Below are positions 59,734-64,000 of a stretch of 64,000 nt of DNA, piece after piece (within the stretch, counting starts at the first letter, position 1; every line of letters starts with the position of its first letter). The position numbers and the translations under genes are program-made. The notes below the pieces were generated by a model. The model was not told where the DNA came from and ran no database searches. It was given only the letters and a program-made list of their open reading frames with translations. Source of the DNA: Mesorhizobium loti (GTDB lineage: Bacteria > Pseudomonadota > Alphaproteobacteria > Rhizobiales > Rhizobiaceae); assembly GCF_002858745.1 (NCBI RefSeq), contig NZ_PJRO01000016.1, forward strand, positions 1-64,000. Direction: 5' to 3'.

Positions 59734-60734
59734 TGTCCTCCCGAACGGCGAACGCAGCCCAGCCCCGCGGGGAGGCGTTCGCCGGCTCGGAGCCGTTGCA
59801 CGGACCCATGATCACGACAGCCAAACCCAAATTCAAGCGCAGCCGAATCTCCTCCCGGCACCAGGAATGGATAGCCGGCTATCTGTTCGTGCTGCCTGAC
59901 GCATTGGGGCTGCTGGTTTTCCTCGGCCTGCCGATGCTTCTGTCGCTGGTGCTCGGTCTTTACGAGGTGGATGGCTTCGGCTCCTACCGTTTCGTCGGCA
60001 TGGCCAATTACGCCAAGATGATGTCGGACCGGCTGTTCTGGCAATCGGCCAAGGTGACGGCACTCTATGCCGTCATGCTGGTGCCTCTGCTTTATGTCTG
60101 CGGGTTGGGCCTGGCGCTGCTGGTGCAAAAGACCAACCGCTTCAACGGCTTCATCCGCTCGATGTTCTTCGCACCGCACATGATCAGCCTCGTGGTCGTG
60201 GCGCTGGTCTGGCAGTTCCTGGTGGTCGACAAGATCGGAGTGCTCACCCGCCTGGCATCGGCGCTGGGATTTTCCGGCATCTCCCTTCTGGGCGACCCTG
60301 ATTTCGCGCTGTTCACGGTCGTGGCGGTCAGCGTCTGGTTCCTGATGGGCTATTACATGCTGATCTTTCTCGGCGGCCTGCAGGACATTCCGGCGATGTA
60401 CTATGAGGCGGCCACGATGGATGGCGCCGGGCCTTTTGCGCGCTTCTGGTACATCACTTTGCCACTGCTGAAGCCGACCAGCTTCTTCGTCATCATGATC
60501 TCGATGGTGGCGGCAGTCGCCGGCAGCCAGGCCTTCGACATCATCTGGGTCATGACCTCCGGCGGCCCGGCAAATTCGACCTCCGTGCTGATCGTCTACA
60601 TCTACCAGCAGGCCTTCGGTTTTGGCGCGTTCGGTTATGCGGCCGCGATGTCGTCGATCCTGGTCATCTCGCTGATGGTGCTGACCGGTCTGATGTTCCT
60701 GCTCACCCGCGGAGGTCGCTTCAACTATGACTAA
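59733..60734 (+). CDS. Sugar ABC transporter permease 1 (MalF/UgpA-like)
   Basis: A 333-residue protein with six spans; start taken at ATG 59733, overlapping the previous stop (59808 is an alternative). EAA loop YYEAATMDGAGPFARFWYIT (~220-239). N-terminal span AGYLFVLPDALGLLVFLGLP. Forms a heterodimer with the next permease. Confidence 0.9.
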   Translation: MSSRTANAAQPRGEAFAGSEPLHGPMITTAKPKFKRSRISSRHQEWIAGYLFVLPDALGLLVFLGLPMLLSLVLGLYEVDGFGSYRFVGMANYAKMMSDRLFWQSAKVTALYAVMLVPLLYVCGLGLALLVQKTNRFNGFIRSMFFAPHMISLVVVALVWQFLVVDKIGVLTRLASALGFSGISLLGDPDFALFTVVAVSVWFLMGYYMLIFLGGLQDIPAMYYEAATMDGAGPFARFWYITLPLLKPTSFFVIMISMVAAVAGSQAFDIIWVMTSGGPANSTSVLIVYIYQQAFGFGAFGYAAAMSSILVISLMVLTGLMFLLTRGGRFNYD

Positions 60735-61572
60735 GAAGCCTTCGCTCTACTTCAGCGCCTCACAGGTCACCCTGGTGCGGCTGGTCTGGATGACAGTCGC
60801 CGCGATCCTGGCGCTGATGATCATCTTCCCACTTTTGTGGATGACCTCGATCTCGTTCAAGACGGCGCAGGATGCGTTTTCACCGACGCTGCTGCCGGCA
60901 GCACCGACATTCGGGAATTTCACCTATGTGATCACCGAAGTCCCGTTCGTCCGCTACATGGCGAACAGTCTTTTTGTCTCCGCCACCGTCACGGTGGTGG
61001 CGCTGTTCTTCCATTCCATGGCGGGCTATGCGCTGGCGCGGCTGCGTTTTCCGGGCCGTGAGCTGATCTTCCTCGCCATCTTTTCGACGCTGCTGGTATC
61101 GCTGCCGGTCATCATCGTGCCGCTGTTCATCATCGTGCGCGCCATGGGCATGCTCAACACCTATGCCGGCATCATCGTGCCGTCGGTCTTCAACGCCTTC
61201 GGCATCTTCCTGCTGCGCCAATATTATCTCTCGCTCCCGCGTGAGATCGAGGAGGCGGCGGTGATCGACGGCGCCGGCTACTGGCGCATCTACTGGAGTG
61301 TGATCCTGCCGCTGTCGAAGCCCATCCTCGCGGCGCTGGCGATCCTGTTCTTCCTGGCCAACTGGAATGCCTTCCTATGGCCGCTGACGGTGGCCTCCGA
61401 CCAGAATCTCTGGGTGGTGCAGGTCGGCATCGCCAACTTCAAAAGCGAATATTCCGCCGCCTGGAACTACATGATGGCGGCGTCGACCATCGTCGCCATC
61501 CCCACCCTCGTGCTGTTCCTGATCTTCCAGCGGCAGATCATGGACTCGATCAAGACGAGCGGCCTGAAATGA
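60727..61572 (+). CDS. Sugar ABC transporter permease 2 (MalG/UgpE-like)
   Basis: A 281-residue protein with six spans and the EAA loop EIEEAAVIDGAGYWRIYWSV. Overlaps the first permease by 8 bases and the GH172 gene by ATGA. Partner of permease 1. Confidence 0.9.
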   Translation: MTKKPSLYFSASQVTLVRLVWMTVAAILALMIIFPLLWMTSISFKTAQDAFSPTLLPAAPTFGNFTYVITEVPFVRYMANSLFVSATVTVVALFFHSMAGYALARLRFPGRELIFLAIFSTLLVSLPVIIVPLFIIVRAMGMLNTYAGIIVPSVFNAFGIFLLRQYYLSLPREIEEAAVIDGAGYWRIYWSVILPLSKPILAALAILFFLANWNAFLWPLTVASDQNLWVVQVGIANFKSEYSAAWNYMMAASTIVAIPTLVLFLIFQRQIMDSIKTSGLK

Positions 61573-62795
61573 CCGCGAACAATGCCAAGGACATCAGAAT
61601 GACCAATGCCGGGCTTTCCCCGTTGCGTGGCCTCGCCAAGCTGCGCAAGGCCAAGACGAGGCGTTTCTCCAGCTATGATCGTACCGGCGGAAATGACGAC
61701 CGGCTGCATGTCGAGCCCGGACAGACCGTAACCATCGCGGAACACGGGGGCGCCGGCATCGTCACGCACATCTGGGTCACCATCCAGTGCCAGAGTGAAA
61801 GCTATCTGCGCAAGGCGGTGCTGCGTGCCTGGTGGGACGGCGAGGCGGAGCCCAGCATCGAGACGCCGATCGGCGACTTTTTCGGCATGGGTCATGCGCG
61901 CACGAAAAACTATGCGAGCCTGCCGATGCAGGCGAGCCCGGAGGATGGCAAGGCTTTCAACTGCTATTTTCCGATGCCCTTCGGCTCCGGCATGAAGTTC
62001 ACCATTACCAACGAGGCCGAACACGACCTTCTGTTCTATTACTACATCGACCTCGAGCTGCATGACGAACTGGAAGAGGATCTCGGCCGTTTCCACGCGC
62101 AATACAGGCAGGAACGGCCTGAAGCTTTCGACGAGACCGGGTTGACCAATGAGCAGGTGCTGTTCGGCGGTGAGACTGTCGACGGCAAGGACAATTACGT
62201 CATTCTCGATGCCGCCGGCCACGGTCACTATGTCGGCGTGCTCTACAGCGTCTACTCGCGCCGCCGCGCCGAGGTGTGGGACTGGTATGGCGAAGGCGAC
62301 GACATGATCTTCGTCGACGGCGAACCTGGCCTTGTCGTGCCGGACAGCATTCGCAAGCCGGACCCCCGCATCGGGCCGAAAGCTGCGCCGATCGAGGATC
62401 GGCACGAATCCGCGCCCGGCGCCAACGATGCCTGGCCGCCCACTTTGCACGGCACCGGCACCGAGGATTATTTCAACACCGCCTGGTGCCCGACGCAGGA
62501 TTATGACGCGCCCTATCACGGCATCATCGCCGCCGGCGGGCCGAACTGGACCGAGCCGGTGACGCTATATCGCTGGCATATCGAAGATCCGGTGATCTTC
62601 CAGAAGAGCGTCCGCGTCACCATCGAGCACGGCCACGCCAACCGCCGCGCCGACGACATCTCCTCGGTCGCTTTCTGGTATCAGGCGGAGCCGCACAAGC
62701 CGTTCGAGGCCTTGCCGAACGTCACTGAGCGGGTGCCGGCCTTTCGGCGCCCCTATCACAACTGGCCGGCGGTGGAAGCCGGCAAGAGGCGCTGA
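61569..62795 (+). CDS. GH172 / DUF2961 family glycosidase
   Basis: A 408-residue protein (start 61569 by ATGA overlap; ATG 61599 is an alternative with AAGGA upstream). DUF2961 features: GIVTHIWVTIQCQSESYLRK, RAWWDGEAEPSIETPIGDFF, GTGTEDYFNTAWC and YRWHIEDPVIFQKS. GH172 enzymes act on difructose dianhydride I or D-arabinofuranosides; acidic residues E and D of the GTEDYF and DGEAEPS motifs are the likely catalytic region. No signal peptide, so it acts on imported saccharide in the cytosol. Confidence 0.85.
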   Translation: MTANNAKDIRMTNAGLSPLRGLAKLRKAKTRRFSSYDRTGGNDDRLHVEPGQTVTIAEHGGAGIVTHIWVTIQCQSESYLRKAVLRAWWDGEAEPSIETPIGDFFGMGHARTKNYASLPMQASPEDGKAFNCYFPMPFGSGMKFTITNEAEHDLLFYYYIDLELHDELEEDLGRFHAQYRQERPEAFDETGLTNEQVLFGGETVDGKDNYVILDAAGHGHYVGVLYSVYSRRRAEVWDWYGEGDDMIFVDGEPGLVVPDSIRKPDPRIGPKAAPIEDRHESAPGANDAWPPTLHGTGTEDYFNTAWCPTQDYDAPYHGIIAAGGPNWTEPVTLYRWHIEDPVIFQKSVRVTIEHGHANRRADDISSVAFWYQAEPHKPFEALPNVTERVPAFRRPYHNWPAVEAGKRR

Positions 62796-62797
62796 CG

Positions 62798-63856
62798 ATG
62801 GCCCGCGTCGACGTTGACAATGTGGTGAAGCGTTATGGCGCCGTGCAGGTGGTGCACGGCGTTTCGACCGCTATCGAGGACGGCGAGTTCGTCATCCTGG
62901 TCGGGCCGTCGGGCTGCGGCAAGTCCACGCTGCTGCGCATGATCGCCGGCCTGGAACATGTCTCCGGCGGTACGATCAGCATCGACGGCGAAGTGGTCAA
63001 CGATGTCGCGCCGAAGGATCGCAACATCGCGATGGTTTTCCAGAACTATGCGCTCTATCCGCATATGACGGTGGCGCAGAACATGGCGTTCTCCCTGAAG
63101 CTCGCCGGTGTTCCCAGGCAGGAGATGCAGGCCAAGGTGGAAAATGCCGCCCGCACGCTCGGTCTTGAAACCCTGCTTGACCGATTTCCCGGACAGCTCT
63201 CCGGCGGCCAGCGCCAGCGCGTTGCCATGGGCCGCGCCATCGTGCGCGATCCGGAGGTTTTCCTGTTTGACGAGCCGCTGTCCAATCTGGATGCCAAGCT
63301 CAGAGTACAGATGCGGGCCGAGATCAAGGCTCTGCATCAGCGGCTGAAAACGACAACGATCTATGTGACACATGACCAGGTCGAGGCCATGACCATGGCC
63401 GATCGCATCGTCGTCATGCGTGACGGCATTATCGAGCAGGTGGGCACGCCGCTCGATCTTTACGACGCTCCGGCAAACCTGTTCGTCGCCGGATTTCTGG
63501 GCAGCCCGACCATGAACTTCATCGATGGCCGTATCGAGGGTGGACACTTCCTGAATGATGACGGCATCAGCATCGCAGCATCCGGCGGACTGCCGGAAGG
63601 GCCGGTGACCGCGGGCATCCGGCCCAATCTTGTCGGCCTTGCAGACAAGGGATCACTGTTCGAGGTGCTGGTGGTCGAGCCCACCGGGGCCGAGACCCAA
63701 CTGGTGCTTCAAGCCGGCAAGACGCAGCTTGTGGCGCTGGTGCAGGGCCGTGTCGCGCTGCAACCGGGCGCCAGCGTGGGAATCACCTTTGATCCGTCAG
63801 GTTTGCATCTGTTTGATCGACGAACCAGCACGCGCCTTCCGCAAATGTTCAGCTAG
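62798..63856 (+). CDS. Sugar ABC transporter ATP-binding protein (UgpC/MsmX-like)
   Basis: A 352-residue protein: Walker A GPSGCGKST (36-44), Q-loop MVFQNYALYPHMTV, signature LSGGQRQRVAMGRAI, Walker B VFLFDEPLSNLDAK, H-loop YVTHDQVEAMTMAD, then the C-terminal TOBE/OB domain (~235-350). Typical of MalK/UgpC. Last gene of the operon, 2 bases after the GH172 stop. Confidence 0.95.
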   Translation: MARVDVDNVVKRYGAVQVVHGVSTAIEDGEFVILVGPSGCGKSTLLRMIAGLEHVSGGTISIDGEVVNDVAPKDRNIAMVFQNYALYPHMTVAQNMAFSLKLAGVPRQEMQAKVENAARTLGLETLLDRFPGQLSGGQRQRVAMGRAIVRDPEVFLFDEPLSNLDAKLRVQMRAEIKALHQRLKTTTIYVTHDQVEAMTMADRIVVMRDGIIEQVGTPLDLYDAPANLFVAGFLGSPTMNFIDGRIEGGHFLNDDGISIAASGGLPEGPVTAGIRPNLVGLADKGSLFEVLVVEPTGAETQLVLQAGKTQLVALVQGRVALQPGASVGITFDPSGLHLFDRRTSTRLPQMFS

Positions 63857-63893
63857 ATCAGGATGACGTTCGGTTGAAACGTCCTCCTGATCT
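63855..63893 (+). terminator. Stem-loop after the sugar operon
   Basis: AGATCAGGATGACGTT (63855-63870) pairs with AACGTCCTCCTGATCT (63878-63893) with one mismatch, 7-base loop, followed by AACTCTTTGTT. It begins at the ATPase stop codon and is a plausible terminator as well as part of the repeat block that follows. Confidence 0.6.
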
Positions 63894-63905
63894 AACTCTT
63901 TGTTG

Positions 63906-63954
63906 GAGCATGATCTCTTCCGAAAACCGGTTCCCACTTTTCGGGATCATGCTC
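63906..63954. repeat. Dispersed repeat family B, copy 2
   Basis: GAGCATGATC...CCGAAAACCGG and CCACTTTTCGGGATCATGCTC-type inverted pair. Same family as 8082-8125. Confidence 0.75.
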
Positions 63955-63955
63955 T

Positions 63956-64000
63956 AGAGCGTTTCCGTTTTTCACGGAAACGCGGAAACGCTCTAACTTT
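63956..64000. repeat. Repeat family A, cut by the window edge
   Basis: GAGCGTTTCCGTTTTTCACG followed by GAAACGCGGAAACGCTCTAA; continues past the end. Confidence 0.75.

Overview
The window looks like chromosomal or island DNA of a rhizobial alphaproteobacterium, most likely Mesorhizobium or a close relative. This rests on high GC, short overlapping (ATGA) genes, DUF982 and DUF2934 proteins, many orphan polyamine, hydantoin and sugar uptake and catabolism genes, and above all several families of dispersed palindromic repeats that I associate with Mesorhizobium intergenic DNA. Genus assignment is inference. No rRNA, tRNA, transposase, integrase or complete prophage was seen.

Layout. 1-6.4 kb: end of a GlcG/HbpS-like gene, small secreted and hypothetical proteins, an alpha/beta hydrolase and a lipoprotein, separated by repeats. 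6.6-10.2 kb: a phage-like accessory module with an XRE repressor, a divergent promoter/operator, then a tightly coupled operon (small membrane protein, LexA-type winged helix protein, an unknown, DUF1376, DnaA domain IV-like, NusG-like), followed by a decayed CRISPR-like array at 9.83-10.14 kb. 10.5-13.8 kb: DUF4173 membrane protein with a two-component pair whose kinase has almost no periplasmic part. 14.2-20.7 kb: DUF899 protein, LuxR regulator, and a three-subunit molybdenum hydroxylase with a MoaD-like protein. 20.8-24.7 kb: CpxAR-like two-component system with an isoprenylcysteine methyltransferase-like membrane enzyme and a DUF3313 lipoprotein; all three promoters carry the same ~10-bp periodic GTAAA-type array. 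24.8-27 kb: ChrB-ChrA chromate genes. 28-34.4 kb: AraC regulator, hydantoinase B/A and an NCS1 permease. 34.7-38.5 kb: ParD-like protein plus methionine aminopeptidase, AraC/GyrI regulator, class V aminotransferase, cupin. 38.8-43.1 kb: agmatine-to-putrescine genes (aguB, LuxR regulator, polyamine-binding protein, aguA). 43.3-46.9 kb: DoxX, TetR, methyltransferase, SDR, MgtC. 47-50.6 kb: a second polyamine-type binding protein, amidase, and a TetR gene broken or slipping at an A8 tract. 50.9-57.1 kb: MBL-fold hydrolase, Nudix, HTH/YqeY pair, GlxA-type regulator and small proteins. 57.2-63.9 kb: a LacI-controlled ABC sugar importer operon with a GH172 (DUF2961) glycosidase.

How it works together. 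Most of the window is catabolic cassettes with a local regulator each (polyamine/agmatine, hydantoin-type amides, a purine- or aromatic-like substrate for the Mo-enzyme, a fructofuranoside or arabinofuranoside-type glycan). The least ordinary parts are the XRE/NusG/DnaA-like module with its TCACRN3YGTGA operators (also found in front of a second gene at 4.9 kb), the type I-C-like CRISPR relic, palindromic repeats read in frame inside two genes of that module, the self-contained CpxR-like regulon, and the frameshifted TetR gene.
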